Counted from the stretch's first letter, positions 41,101 to 48,040 are shown. The stretch is DNA of 64,000 nt from Stenotrophomonas cyclobalanopsidis (GCF_008710035.1 NZ_VYKI01000001.1:1-64000); one strand, 5' to 3'. Numbers and translations are program-made. Notes: generated from the sequence alone by a model not told the origin.

Positions 41101-44065
41101 GGGCCTGGTGTTCAACGCCGATGGCAGCTTCACCTACACGCCGCCGGCCGGCACCCTCGGCGCGGTCACCTTCACCTACCAGGTGTGCCTGCCGGCGCCC
41201 AATGCCGCGCAGTGCGGCACCGCGTCGGTCACCCTCAACGTCAACACCGGCACCCTGCTGGCGGGCGATGACAGCTTCAGCGGCATCGCCCCGGGCGGCA
41301 CCACGACCAGCGTGCTGGCCAACGATTCGCTCAACGGCGTCTCGCCGCCGGCGGCCGGTACCGTCACCCTGACCCTGGTCGGCGCACCGGCCGGTTTCGG
41401 CATCAACCCGGATGGCACGATCAGCATCGGTACCGGCGTCACCTCCGGGCCGACCACGGTCACCTACCAGGTCTGCGAAGTAGCCGCGCCCGGCAACTGC
41501 GCCACCGCCAGCGTGACCGTGGTGGTCAGCCCCGCGCCGCAGCCGGATGCCTTCAGCGTGCAGGCCGGGCAGACCCTGGCCAACAGCGTGGCCGGCAACG
41601 ACAACATGCCGGCGGGTTCGGTGTGGAGCGTGCAGGGCGCGACCCCGGCCGGCCTGCTGTTCAACGCCGATGGCAGCTTCACCTACACCCCGCCGGTGGG
41701 CACCAGCGGGCCGGTCAGCTTCACCTATGAGGTCTGCCTGCCGGCGCCGAACGCGGCCCTGTGCAGCACGGCCACCGTCACCTTCAACGTGGGCGGCGCG
41801 GCCAACGTGGTGCTGGCGGTCAACGATGATTTCAGCGGCACGCCGGTCGATCCGTCGGTGGGCGGTACCATCGCCCGCTCGGTGCTGGACAACGACAGCT
41901 TCAACAACGTCTCGCCGCCGCCGGTCGGCAGCGTGGTGGCCAGCCTGACCGGCAGCACGCCGGGCTACACCATGAACAACCAGGGCCAGATCATGGTGGC
42001 CCCGGGCGTGCAGGCCGGACAGGTGCAGCTGGCCTACCAGCTGTGCGAGAACGGCGTGCCGACGAACTGCACCACCGCCATCGCCACGGTGCTGGTGCAG
42101 GGCCCGGTGGGCGCGCTGCTGGCGGTGGACGACACAGGTGGCCCCGTCGGTCCGGAAGGCCGCGCCCGCCTGCTCAACGTGCTGGCCAACGACACCTTCA
42201 ACAGTGCCACGCTGGATCCGGCCCAGGTGAACTTCACGCCAGTGGCCACCACTGCGCTGACCTTCAGTGCCGATGGCTGGGTGGACGTGGCCGCAGGCCT
42301 GGCGCCGGGCAGCTACAGCACCACCTACACGCTGTGCCTGGTCAGCCAGCCCACCGTCTGCGATGTCGGCACCGTCACCGTGACCGTCATCGCCGCCGAG
42401 CCGGGCGTGGTGGCCGAGGATGACCGGATCGACATGCCGCAGAACGGCGTGGTGGACATCGACGTGCTCGGCAACGACCGCATGGATGGCACGCCGGTGG
42501 ATCCGGCCACGGTCACCGTCACCATCACCGCGCCGCCGCCGTATGGCGATGCCACGGTGCTGCCGAACAAGCGCATCCGTTTCGCGGTGCTGGCCAACTT
42601 CGCCGGTGTCCAGAGCCTGGATTACCAGGTCTGCGATGTCGCCGATCCGTCAATGTGTGCCAGTGCATCGGTGGCCATTGCCGTCGAGCCGAACGTGCTG
42701 ACCCTGGCCGACGATGCGGTGACGGCCGAGACCAGCGGCCCGCTGCTGATCAACGTGCTGGCCAACGACAGCACCCGCACCGCGCCGCTGGACCCGGCTT
42801 CGCTGCGGGTGGCTGCCGCGCCGACCCACGGCACCGTGCAGTGCGCCAACGGGGTGTGCACCTACACGCCGGCCGCGGACTTCAGCGGCACCGACAGCTT
42901 CCGCTACCGCGTCTGCGACCTGAGCGTGCCGATCCCGCTGTGCGCCGAAGCCAACGTGGCGGTGACGGTGGCCGGCCAGCAGGCCGTGCTGCGCCTGACC
43001 AAGGTGGCCGCCAAGCGCACGGCGCAGATCGGCGACCTGGTGCGCTACACCGTCACCATCGACAACGTGGGTGAGGTCGATGCCAACGGCGCCACGCTGC
43101 TGGATACGCTGCCGCCGGGCTTCACCTTCGTCAGCGGTGGCTTCGCGGTGCGCGATGCCGACAACGATGCACGCACCAGCGGCGTGCAGCCGCTGCGCAT
43201 CGACGGCATCGACGTGCCGGTGGGCGAGCGCGCTACGGTGGTCTACTACCTGCGCGTCGGCGCGGGTACCGGCACCGGTGTGCACACCAACCGCATCACC
43301 GCCATCGACGGGCAGAACCGCAGCATCGCCAACGTGGCCACGGCCGACGTCGAGGTCAGCGTCGATCCGCTGCTGGATGAAAGCCTGATCGTCGGCAGCG
43401 TGTTCGACGACCGCAACGGCAACGGCATCCAGGACGATGGCGAGCGCGGCATCCCCGGCGTGCGCGTGGCAGCGGTGGAAGGCCTGGTGATGGAAACCGA
43501 TGCCTTCGGCCGCTACCACCTGGTCGGCATTCCGGGCGGCGAAGCCCGCGGCCGCAACTTCATCCTCAAGGTCGATCCGTCGACGCTGCCGGCCGGTGCG
43601 CGCTTCACCACGCCCAACCCGCTGGTCCGGCGCATCACCCCCGGACTGCCGGTGCGCTTCGACTTCGGCGTGCGCATGCCCGACGGTGCCCTCAGCAGCG
43701 AAAGCGTACCCGCCGCCGCCGTGCCGCGCCCGGCGAGGGTGGAACTCGGCCAGGCGCTGTTCGCCAGCGGCAGCGCCACGCTGGCCGCCGACCGTGCCAG
43801 CGTGCTGGGCAAGGCCGCCCAGGCACTGGTGGCGCGCGGCGGGGGCCGCGTGCTGCTGGTCGCTGCGGCGGGCGAGGACGCTCTGGCCGGGCAGCGTGCG
43901 CAGACGGTGCGCGATGCACTGGCCAGCCGCCTGCCGGCCGAGGTCGCCGCCGCCACACGCATCGAAGTGCACGGCAGCGATGGCCGCGTGCTTCAGCAGC
44001 TGGCGATCGAGCCGCCCGGCAGGCTGCCACCGCCGGCCGGTTCCCGCAGCGGGGAGGGGCGCTGA
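29009..44065 (+). CDS. Giant secreted tandem-repeat surface protein (about 5,018 aa)
   Basis: The predicted product is 5,018 residues. Order: signal peptide (to LLPPPLLAQ, about residue 36), a DUF11 end fragment and one full DUF11 domain (about 37-205), 22 double units of about 184 residues (about 209-4268), four single units (to about 4655), a third DUF11-like domain (from about 4657), an SdrD-B-like domain (GSVFDDRNGNGIQDDGERG, about 4795), and a degenerate OmpA-like end (from about 4911). Units look like Ig/cadherin-like bacterial adhesion domains with NADGSFTYTPP and a cysteine pair per half. No RTX repeats or type I retention module are seen. ATG 29009 has GAGGA upstream; 28961 is possible. 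Probably an adhesin or fibrous surface layer; the downstream barrel is the likely partner. Confidence 0.88.
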   Translation: MAAVGTQGRAGRVSAGIAHAMAVLALLLPPPLLAQSYPNPLNNTATVTAPTDVADPTPGNNSATDTNALALQAQLSVSKSLVSASPVAAGGPVQYRIQVNNAGPSAASGVGVVDTVSSLLTNVTWTCQATTTASSCAQPSGSGNAVNVLVNVGVGDSVVLLVNGTAPAATPATVPANSVSLVLPSGTTDPTPGDNTATTPAVPVQANALVAVNDSFTTPLSSTTGGSTPTVLGNDTLNGQPVVGSNLIISLQNAPAGFTINSAGVIAVPAGAAAGATSIGYQICENASPTNCATATASLVIAPTAVNDSINAQAGATTVTANLADNDNAPAGATYTASGTPVAGATISNTGTLTYAPVGGITQPASIAYQVCLPAPNNSICSIATASVLVNANVLVANDDTFATPLPPGAGGTTPSVLVNDTFAGDPVPQAGVTLSLVGAPSGFSINPDGTIVVPATAAAGPLSLLYRFCDNAAPANCATATANLVVSPDAVNDAVSTPGGGRPVTGTLAGNDNFASGSVFTLGTQATRGTAVVNADGAFTYTPANAATGPDTFTYQLCLPAPNGTVCDTATVTVSVAANQLAAADDLFATPLQPGTTTAVSLLGNDTLNGTAVTPAGVSLALNDAPASITANAAGQLQVAAGAASGAFIFSYAICELPGATNCATANVQLVIAPDAVDDSFAATAGVALANTVAGNDNVPAGSQFSLLAGAAHGTVSVNADGSFSYTAQGTYAGADSFRYQVCLPAPNGGICDAATVTVNVAVAAVVAGNDDFTAAPVPATGGTTASVLANDTLNGVAIDPAQATLSLINAPPAGFTLAPTGELQVPAGAPAGPLSLTYQLCQAGTSNCATATIAVVIAPQAVADSFTTQVGRPVSGNVSVNDRVAAGSTYAVTGAAPQGLAFNADGSFTYTPPAQFTGTTTFTYQACLAAPYTTACSTATATLNVNAGTLVANDDDFRGSLLNPATGGTTISVLANDTINGAIPPAPAEVILSLLGAPSGYVLNPNGTLSVPGGAAAGAVNFGYRMCEAALPTNCDDGAVQLLLAPVAVNDNVSTAVGVPVSGNVASNDNVPAGATFSVTGTAPAGLVLAANGAFTYTPPAGTQGVVTFAYQACLPAPDGTVCAGATVTLNVNAGTLVAGDDDFRATPIGAGGGSTLSVLLNDSLNGTQPPASADVLLSLVGAPSGFTLDANGVLNVDAGVPSGALTLTYQLCETALPSNCDSAQIRLVVAPTAVADVFSTPAGQLLSGSVASNDNAPVGAVFTVSGTAPDGLQLGRDGTFQYTPPAGFTGPVSFSYQACLPAPDSALCSTAGATINVNAGTLIAVDDDFSATPLAPGASSSISVLVNDSLNGSVQPPAGSVILTLVGAPSGYALTTAGLLQVPASAAAGATVLNYQICEAAAPSNCASASIRLVVTPSAQDDSYSTAAGQPLNGSVGDNDNVPAGAVFTVVGATPAGLSFGGGGGFTYLPPVNVVSPVSFTYQACLPAPNNTLCASATASINITVGSLAANDDNFSAAPINPVTGGSTPSVLLNDALNGSTPPAAADVLLSLAGAPAGISLNPDGTVTVAAGVPAGGRTLTYQLCEAAAPGNCANATLRLVVAPSAIDDALSTTVGVALTSSVAGNDNVGTGAQFTVVGPAPAGLSFNADGSFVYTPEAGFSGAVTFSYQVCLATPDNGICAQATATLNVNSGTLVAVDDTITAPVAAGSATSSVLGNDTLNGTTPAAADVVLSLVGAPSGFSIAADGTIAVAAGTAAGAVSLTYQVCEAAATTNCATANVALVVAPAPADDAFAVQAGLSVTANVATNDGMPVGSIFTLQGTPPAGVTFNADGSFTYAPPAGTTSPTSFVYQACLPAPNTTVCGTATVTLNINNGALLANNDSFGAIAPGGTTASVLANDTLNGASPPAPANVALSLVGAPTGFSINATGTVSVPADAASGATTLTYQVCETAAANNCATASIALVVRPTPVDDTISVQAGQANTGNVAGNDAMPAGSTWNVPSPPQGLVFNANGSFTYTPPAGTLGPVTFSYQACLPAPDAAVCGTATATLTIAVSAIVANDDAFAAPLTAGSVTPSVLANDVLNGVTPPPSAAVQLLLVAPPAGFVINNDGSVQIPASAVAGATTLTYQLCETASPTNCDTAAITFVVTPAPQADAFAVQAGASLTGASVATNDNLPAGSSWAVQGTPPAGLAFNADGSFSYTPPVGTTGAVTFTYQACLPAPNNAVCGTATATINVNSGTLVAADDSFSGIAAGGTTASVLANDSLNGTTPPAPASVQLSLVGAPAGFAINPDGTITVPGGVLSGATTLTYQICETAVPSNCDTASVALVIAPSPQADAYSLQVAGTISNGNVAANDNLPTGSQFSVQGTVPAGLDFNTDGSFTYTAPANTPSPVTFSYQACLPAPNAALCGTATVTLNINNGSLITVDDSFTIAPGGSAATSVLGNDSLNGVSPPAAGTVLVSLVGAPAGFVLAADGVLSVPAGIVSGPLTLTYQACEAAVTNNCDTASIALVVLPAPQADVFSVQAGQVLSASVAGNDNMPAGSSWIVQGATPPGLVFNTDGSFSYTPPTGVTGAVTLLYQACLAAPNATDCATAQATLNVSNGTLLAGDDTLAGLAPGGTSAASVLANDSLNGVSPPAPGDVVLSLVGAPAAFILNPNGTITAGSGAMSGPTTLTYQICEAVAPGNCATASVTVVVNPAPQDDAAAVQVGQSLSATVAGNDNMPAGSSWSLPGTPPGGFSFNTDGSYTYAPPAGTSGPVVVAYQVCLPAPNANLCGTATLTLNINNGALVAADDTLTGVAAGTTSSASVLANDSLNGNSPPSGSSVVLSLVGAPAGYAITAQGTISVPSTAVSGPVTLTYQICEAAAANNCDTASVTVVVSPSPQPDAFAVQVAQTLSASVAGNDNVPPGALYSVQGTAPDGLVMTATGAFTYTPPAGRLGVVTFNYQVCLPAPNAAVCGVTTATLTINNGTLVAGDDSLSNIAPGSTVGTSVLANDSLNGVSPPAAGTVTLALVGAPAGFSISADGLITVGTGVQSGPTTLTYRICEAASPANCDTASVLVVVSPAPQPDAFAVQAGQTLANSVAGNDNMPVGSTWSVQGTAPAGLAFDANGSFTYAPPAGTAGPITVTYQACLPAPNAALCGTTTFTLNINNGDLVAGDDVITGVVAGGTSAASVLANDRLNGASPAPAAGVRLSLVGAPAGFTLNPDGTITVGSGVLAGSTTLTYQLCEAAAANNCDTASVTLVVTPTPQADAFSVQAGQQLANSVAGNDSMPAGSSWNMQATAPTGLVFNADGSFTYTPPVGTLGAVSFTYQACLPAPNGSVCGTATVTLNVNTGTLVAGDDSFSNIGPGTATPSVLANDSLNGVTPPPAASVSLSLVGAPTGFGINPDGTISVGSGVVSGSTTLTYQICEVAASSNCAIASVSVVVSPAPQADAFSVQAGQSVNNNVAGNDNMPAGSTFSLQGATPAGLLFNSDGSFSYTPPAGTTGPVTFTYQTCLPAPNAALCGTATVTLNVNSGTLVAGNDSFTGIAPGGTTPSVLANDSLNGVSPPAAGSVNVSLVGAPAGFTIAADGTISIGTGVTSGTTTLTYQVCEAAASSNCATATINLVVSPAPQADAFSAQAGQVLSNTVAGNDNLPAGASFSVQGASPPGLVFNTDGSFTYAPPVGTTGVVDFTYQACLPAPNAVLCNTATVSFNIGTGTLLAGNDSFSGIAPGGTTPSVLANDSLNGVSPPAAGTVTLGLVGAPAGFAINADGTISIGGGVTSGATTLTYRVCEAAAPSNCATATVAVVVSPVPQADAFSVAAGQALSNTVAGNDNLPAGSSWSVQGATPAGLVFNTDGSFTYTPPVGTTGAVTFTYQACLPAPDAALCGTATVTLNVNTGTLVAGDDSFTGIAPGGTTPSVLGNDALNGVTPPPANTVTLGLVGAPAGISINPDGTISIGSGVPSGPTTISYQVCEVAAPSNCANAMVSVVVSPAPQPDAFSVRAGRVLSNTVAGNDNVPAGSSWSVQGATPPGLVFNADGSFTYTPPAGTLGAVTFTYQVCLPAPNAAQCGTASVTLNVNTGTLLAGDDSFSGIAPGGTTTSVLANDSLNGVSPPAAGTVTLTLVGAPAGFGINPDGTISIGTGVTSGPTTVTYQVCEVAAPGNCATASVTVVVSPAPQPDAFSVQAGQTLANSVAGNDNMPAGSVWSVQGATPAGLLFNADGSFTYTPPVGTSGPVSFTYEVCLPAPNAALCSTATVTFNVGGAANVVLAVNDDFSGTPVDPSVGGTIARSVLDNDSFNNVSPPPVGSVVASLTGSTPGYTMNNQGQIMVAPGVQAGQVQLAYQLCENGVPTNCTTAIATVLVQGPVGALLAVDDTGGPVGPEGRARLLNVLANDTFNSATLDPAQVNFTPVATTALTFSADGWVDVAAGLAPGSYSTTYTLCLVSQPTVCDVGTVTVTVIAAEPGVVAEDDRIDMPQNGVVDIDVLGNDRMDGTPVDPATVTVTITAPPPYGDATVLPNKRIRFAVLANFAGVQSLDYQVCDVADPSMCASASVAIAVEPNVLTLADDAVTAETSGPLLINVLANDSTRTAPLDPASLRVAAAPTHGTVQCANGVCTYTPAADFSGTDSFRYRVCDLSVPIPLCAEANVAVTVAGQQAVLRLTKVAAKRTAQIGDLVRYTVTIDNVGEVDANGATLLDTLPPGFTFVSGGFAVRDADNDARTSGVQPLRIDGIDVPVGERATVVYYLRVGAGTGTGVHTNRITAIDGQNRSIANVATADVEVSVDPLLDESLIVGSVFDDRNGNGIQDDGERGIPGVRVAAVEGLVMETDAFGRYHLVGIPGGEARGRNFILKVDPSTLPAGARFTTPNPLVRRITPGLPVRFDFGVRMPDGALSSESVPAAAVPRPARVELGQALFASGSATLAADRASVLGKAAQALVARGGGRVLLVAAAGEDALAGQRAQTVRDALASRLPAEVAAATRIEVHGSDGRVLQQLAIEPPGRLPPPAGSRSGEGR
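29633..41812 (+). repeat. 22 tandem coding repeats of about 553 bp
   Basis: Units begin near 29633, 30191, 30752, 31307, 31862, 32423, 32981, 33539, 34100, 34649, 35195, 35750, 36302, 36851, 37403, 37955, 38507, 39059, 39608, 40157, 40706 and 41255, each at the codons for L-V-A-x-D-D. Period is 546-561 bp and always a multiple of three. Every unit has half A (SVLxNDSLNG, LSLVGAPAGF, YQ-C-E-7 residues-C) and half B (VAGNDNMPAGS, TDGSFTYTPP, YQAC-LPAPN-C). Units 9-22 are much more alike than 1-8. Confidence 0.95.
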
Positions 44066-44066
44066 G

Positions 44067-47000
44067 ATGAAGACCAACCACCGGAGTCCTGCCCTGATCG
44101 TGCGCGCCCTGCTTCCCCATGCGATGTCCTGCAGCCTGTTCGCCCTGCTGCTGGCCACTCCCCCGGTGCTGGCCCAGCAGGGCGTGCCGGTACCGGCCAA
44201 CGATGTGCGTTGCGAGGGCGACACCTGCCGCAGCAATGACGGTGAGCTGCTGCGGATCGGTGATGACGCCGACGCACCGCTGCTGCCCCTGCCAGGCCAC
44301 GGTGATCCATCGGCCACCGGCAGCGTGCCGCTGGCACCGGCGGTGACCCCCGACGTGTCCGCGCGTGGCGGCCAGTTCATGGCCGAGCTGCCCAACGGCG
44401 GCGTGGTCTGGGCCACTGAAGACCCCAGCATGGTGCCGCCCAGCCTGAGCGTGCAGGCCGCGGCCACCGTGCCGTTCGAGAACGGCCGGGTGATCCGCCC
44501 GCTGCGCTTCCACAGCTACAACAACTACGCCTCCTTCATCGACAAGCTGGAAGTCACCCTGTACCGCGGCACCGACACCGACCTGGTGACCCCGCTGGCG
44601 CGCATCGAGCTGCCGTCCGACTACGTAGGCGATGCCGAATGGGGTGGCAGCGTGCCGGAGCAGTTCAAGCTGCGCACCGGCGATGAACTGATCTACGTGG
44701 CGCGCGCGTATGGTGCCGGCGGTGCGTTCGATGAAACGCAGATCCAGCGCATCCAGCTGGTGACCCCGGCCGACTTCGACCGTGGCCTGCAGGTGACCCG
44801 CGACAACGTGCAGAAGACCCTGGGCCAGGCGCTGGATGGGGCCAACGCGCAGGACCTGCAGGTCAGCAACAGCATCTACGGGCAGAGCATGCTGCGCCTG
44901 CAGAACATTCCCATCCACGGCTCGCGCGTGCGCCTGTACGGCCGCAACCTGGAACCGAACAGCCGGGTGCGCATCAACGGCCAGGATTTCCCGGTCGATC
45001 TGGAGCAGAAGTTCGCCGCCGAGTTCCTCGAGCCGGTCGGCCAGCACCGCTATGACGTGCGGGTGGAATCGCGCGATGCACCGTCGGCGCAGCGCCAGCT
45101 GGACGTGGACGTGACCGGTCGCTACCTGTTCCTGGTCGCCATCGCCGATGTCACCCTTTCAAAGAACAGTGCCAGTGGCAACGTGCAGCCACTGGCCGCC
45201 GATGACCGCGACACCGATGGCTTCCTCAGCGAAGGCCGGCTGGCGTTTTACCTGAAGGGCAAGATGCGCGGCAAATACCTGGTAACCGCGCAGGCGGACA
45301 CCCAGGACCGCGAGCTGAAGTACCTGTTCCGCGATTTCAGCCGCGCCGATGCGCAGGACGTGTTCCGCCGTCTCGACCCGGACCTGTACTACCCGGTGTA
45401 CGGCGACGATTCCACCACCTACCGCGACGTTGATACGCAGGGCCGCCTGTACCTGCGCGTGGACTGGGACCAGAGCCAGGCCCTGTGGGGCAACTTCGCC
45501 ACCGGCATCACCGGCACCGAGTACGGCCAGTACGTGCGTTCGCTGTACGGCGGCGCGTTGAACTGGCGCTCGCTGTCGGCCACGCCGCTGGGTGAAGCGC
45601 GTTCGCAGCTGAAGGTATTCGGTTCGGAAGCGCAGTCGGCGCCGGGCCACAGCGAATTTCTCGGCACCGGCGGCAGCCTGTACTACCTGCGCCATACCGA
45701 CCTGCTGCCGGGCTCGGAACAGGTGGTGCTGGAAGTGCGCGACCGCACCACCGGCCGCACCGAAACCCGCGCCACCCTGCAGGAAGGCGTGGACTACGAG
45801 ATCGACGACCTGCAGGGCCGGCTGATCCTGACCCGGCCGCTGGCGCAGCTGACCCGCGAGAACGTGCGCAGCATCACCCGCGACATGCCGCTGGATGGCT
45901 ACGACCAGCTGCTGCTGGTGGACTACGAATACGTGCCGCTGGGCTTCAGCAGCAACGACGTGACCTACGGCGCGCGCGGCCGCCAGTGGATCGGTGACCA
46001 CGTGGCGGTGGGCGGCACCTGGGTGGAAGAAAACCGCAGCGGCGAGAACTACAGCCTGAAGGGCGCCGACCTGACCCTGCAGGCCGGCCGCGGCACCTAC
46101 CTGAAGATGGAACAGACCCGCACCGATGCCACCGCAGCGCCGGTGTTCTATTCGGACAACGGCGGCCTCAGCTTCATCCGCCGCAACCCGTACGAAGGCC
46201 GCCGTTCGGGCAAGGCCTCGGCGGTGGAGGCGCGCGCCAACCTGCGCGAGCTCGGCTGGACCACTCAGGACTGGAGCCTGGGCGCCTGGTGGCGCGACGT
46301 CGACGCCGGCTTCTCGGTGGCGCGCCAGGACACCGGCCTGCCGATCCAGGAATACGGCGCGGAGTTCCTCGGCTATCTCACCGACGATTTCAGCCTGTAC
46401 GGCCGCCACACCCGCACCGAGCAGGGTGAACTGGCGCTGGAGCAGAGCCAGCTGACCGCCGAATGGCGGCTGGGCAACGACGGCCAGCTGACCGGCGAAC
46501 TGCGCCGGGTGCGCGAGGAGCAGGCGCTGCAGGATGTCTCCGCGCTGCTGGCGGCGATCGGCTACCGCCAGCGCTTCGGTTCCTCGTGGGAGCTGTACGG
46601 TACCGGCCAGGTGACCCTGGACGATGACGGCGGTGCCTACGAGAAGAACGACCTGCTCACCCTAGGCGCGCGCTACCTGTTCGGCGACCGCAGCAGCGTG
46701 GGTGCCGAACTGAGTGGCGGCAGCCGCGGCCACGGCGGCAAGGTCGATGCCGAATACCGCATGGCACCCGACCACAGCCTCTACGGCAGCTACAGCTACA
46801 GCACCGACCGCACCGGCACCGATCCGCTGTTCGACAGCGGCCTGCAGAGCGGCTGGACGGTCGGCCAGCGCTGGCGCCTGAGCAACCAGGTGAATGTCTA
46901 CAACGAGAGCCAGTACCTGAAGGACCGCCGCCAGGACAGCGCGGGCCTGGTGCACACCTTCGGCATGGACTTCTACCCGGCACAGGGCTGGAACCTGGGC

Positions 47001-47765
47001 TTCACCCTGATGGACGGCGAGCTGGAATCCACCGTGGGCCGGATCAACCGCCGTGCCTACAGTGTCAGCGGCGGCCGCACCGATGCGGTGGCGCAATGGA
47101 GCAGCAAGCTGGAATACCGCCGCGACAGCGGTGCCGAACAGCGCGAGCAGTGGGTGACCACCAACCGCCTGCTGTACAAGCTCAACGAAGACTGGCGCTT
47201 CGCCCTGCGCGCGAACTACGCCGACACCCAGGACCGTATCAACCCCGTGGCCGATGCCAAGCTGGTGGAGTCCAATGTCGGCTTTGCCTGGCGCCCGCAC
47301 GACAACACGCGCTGGGCCGGCTTCGGCAAGTTCACCTATCTCTATGACGTGGCGTCACTGGGCCAGGAAGGCGGCAACCTGTACGACCAGCGCTCGCAGG
47401 TGCTGTCGCTGGAGGGCATCCGCCAGATCGGCGAGCGCTGGGAAATGGCCGCCAAGCTGGCGTCGCGCTGGGGCGACTACCGCACCGGCCGTGGCGAGGG
47501 CGCCTGGCTGGACAGCCGCGCCGACTTCGCCGCCCTGCAGCTGCGTTACCGCCTGTTCGCGGAGTGGGAAGGGCTGGCCGAGCACCGCTGGCTGAAGGTA
47601 CGCGATGGCGGCGTGCGCAAGGGCTGGCTGCTGGGCATGGACCGCCGCGTGGGCGAGAACTTCAAGGTCGGCGTAGGCTACAACTTCACCGAATTCAGCG
47701 ATGACATGACCGAGCTGAAGTACGACCAGAAGGGGTTCTTCCTGAACATGGCCGGCTATTATTGA
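44067..47765 (+). CDS. Large outer-membrane beta-barrel protein, partner of giant protein
   Basis: The 1,232-residue protein has a signal peptide ending at LAQQG (about residue 35). A periplasmic part (about 36-520) follows, with beta domains (EVTLYRGTDTDLV, IPIHGSRVRLYGRNLEPNSRV, DRDTDGFLSEGRLAFYLKG) and a block DLYYPVYGDDSTTYRDVD. Then comes a long barrel (about 560-1232) of alternating strands ending KGFFLNMAGYY, an aromatic BAM signal. No TonB plug is recognisable. I do not know a named family; I infer that it anchors or exports the giant protein. The ATG lies one base after the giant gene's stop, with GGGGAGGGG at 44051-44059, so the two are translationally coupled. Confidence 0.82.
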   Translation: MKTNHRSPALIVRALLPHAMSCSLFALLLATPPVLAQQGVPVPANDVRCEGDTCRSNDGELLRIGDDADAPLLPLPGHGDPSATGSVPLAPAVTPDVSARGGQFMAELPNGGVVWATEDPSMVPPSLSVQAAATVPFENGRVIRPLRFHSYNNYASFIDKLEVTLYRGTDTDLVTPLARIELPSDYVGDAEWGGSVPEQFKLRTGDELIYVARAYGAGGAFDETQIQRIQLVTPADFDRGLQVTRDNVQKTLGQALDGANAQDLQVSNSIYGQSMLRLQNIPIHGSRVRLYGRNLEPNSRVRINGQDFPVDLEQKFAAEFLEPVGQHRYDVRVESRDAPSAQRQLDVDVTGRYLFLVAIADVTLSKNSASGNVQPLAADDRDTDGFLSEGRLAFYLKGKMRGKYLVTAQADTQDRELKYLFRDFSRADAQDVFRRLDPDLYYPVYGDDSTTYRDVDTQGRLYLRVDWDQSQALWGNFATGITGTEYGQYVRSLYGGALNWRSLSATPLGEARSQLKVFGSEAQSAPGHSEFLGTGGSLYYLRHTDLLPGSEQVVLEVRDRTTGRTETRATLQEGVDYEIDDLQGRLILTRPLAQLTRENVRSITRDMPLDGYDQLLLVDYEYVPLGFSSNDVTYGARGRQWIGDHVAVGGTWVEENRSGENYSLKGADLTLQAGRGTYLKMEQTRTDATAAPVFYSDNGGLSFIRRNPYEGRRSGKASAVEARANLRELGWTTQDWSLGAWWRDVDAGFSVARQDTGLPIQEYGAEFLGYLTDDFSLYGRHTRTEQGELALEQSQLTAEWRLGNDGQLTGELRRVREEQALQDVSALLAAIGYRQRFGSSWELYGTGQVTLDDDGGAYEKNDLLTLGARYLFGDRSSVGAELSGGSRGHGGKVDAEYRMAPDHSLYGSYSYSTDRTGTDPLFDSGLQSGWTVGQRWRLSNQVNVYNESQYLKDRRQDSAGLVHTFGMDFYPAQGWNLGFTLMDGELESTVGRINRRAYSVSGGRTDAVAQWSSKLEYRRDSGAEQREQWVTTNRLLYKLNEDWRFALRANYADTQDRINPVADAKLVESNVGFAWRPHDNTRWAGFGKFTYLYDVASLGQEGGNLYDQRSQVLSLEGIRQIGERWEMAAKLASRWGDYRTGRGEGAWLDSRADFAALQLRYRLFAEWEGLAEHRWLKVRDGGVRKGWLLGMDRRVGENFKVGVGYNFTEFSDDMTELKYDQKGFFLNMAGYY

Positions 47766-47783
47766 GACCGCCCGAGGGCGGTC
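47766..47783 (+). terminator. Stem-loop after the barrel gene
   Basis: An 8-bp stem GACCGCCC / GGGCGGTC with a GA loop starts just after the stop codon. No T tract, so it is a weak terminator candidate. The rest of the 276-bp gap before rpoH holds the hairpins listed next. Confidence 0.4.
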
Positions 47784-47973
47784 CTGGGGCCTTGGGCTGA
47801 ACGACCGGCAACATCGTCGGGCTGAATGGGGTGGCGCCGTGGGATTTTGCGGCCCAAAACGACCATTCATGCACCTGGCTCGCTTCAAGTGGTTGATTTT
47901 GAACGTGTTCGATCATGGTCGAGCCTGCTCGCCATTGTCATCAATTCGCGATAGGGTAGGGATGTTGAATCGC

Positions 47974-48040
47974 CCAGTGTTCTGTTCACGGAACACTGGA
48001 ACTTCCTCCCGCTTTAGCAGTCCAAAAGCCGGACTGCTAA
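47974..48040 (+). promoter_or_regulatory. Two consecutive stem-loops in the rpoH leader
   Basis: CCAGTGTTC / GAACACTGG (47974-47982, 47991-47999) is a perfect 9-bp stem. TTAGCAGTCC / GGACTGCTAA (48014-48023, 48031-48040) is a perfect 10-bp stem that ends one base before the first ATG of rpoH and covers the ribosome-binding zone. This arrangement could limit translation at low temperature. Confidence 0.5.

Noticed and set aside
29633..41812. Possible CRISPR or satellite array because of strict periodicity.
   Set aside because: Units are about 553 bp, always multiples of three and fully coding; there are no short repeats with unique spacers and no cas genes.
29116..41958. Many short minus-strand frames of 72 and 93-95 codons at regular spacing of about 550 bp.
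   Set aside because: They mirror the tandem repeats of the giant gene on the other strand. The regularity comes from the coding repeat.
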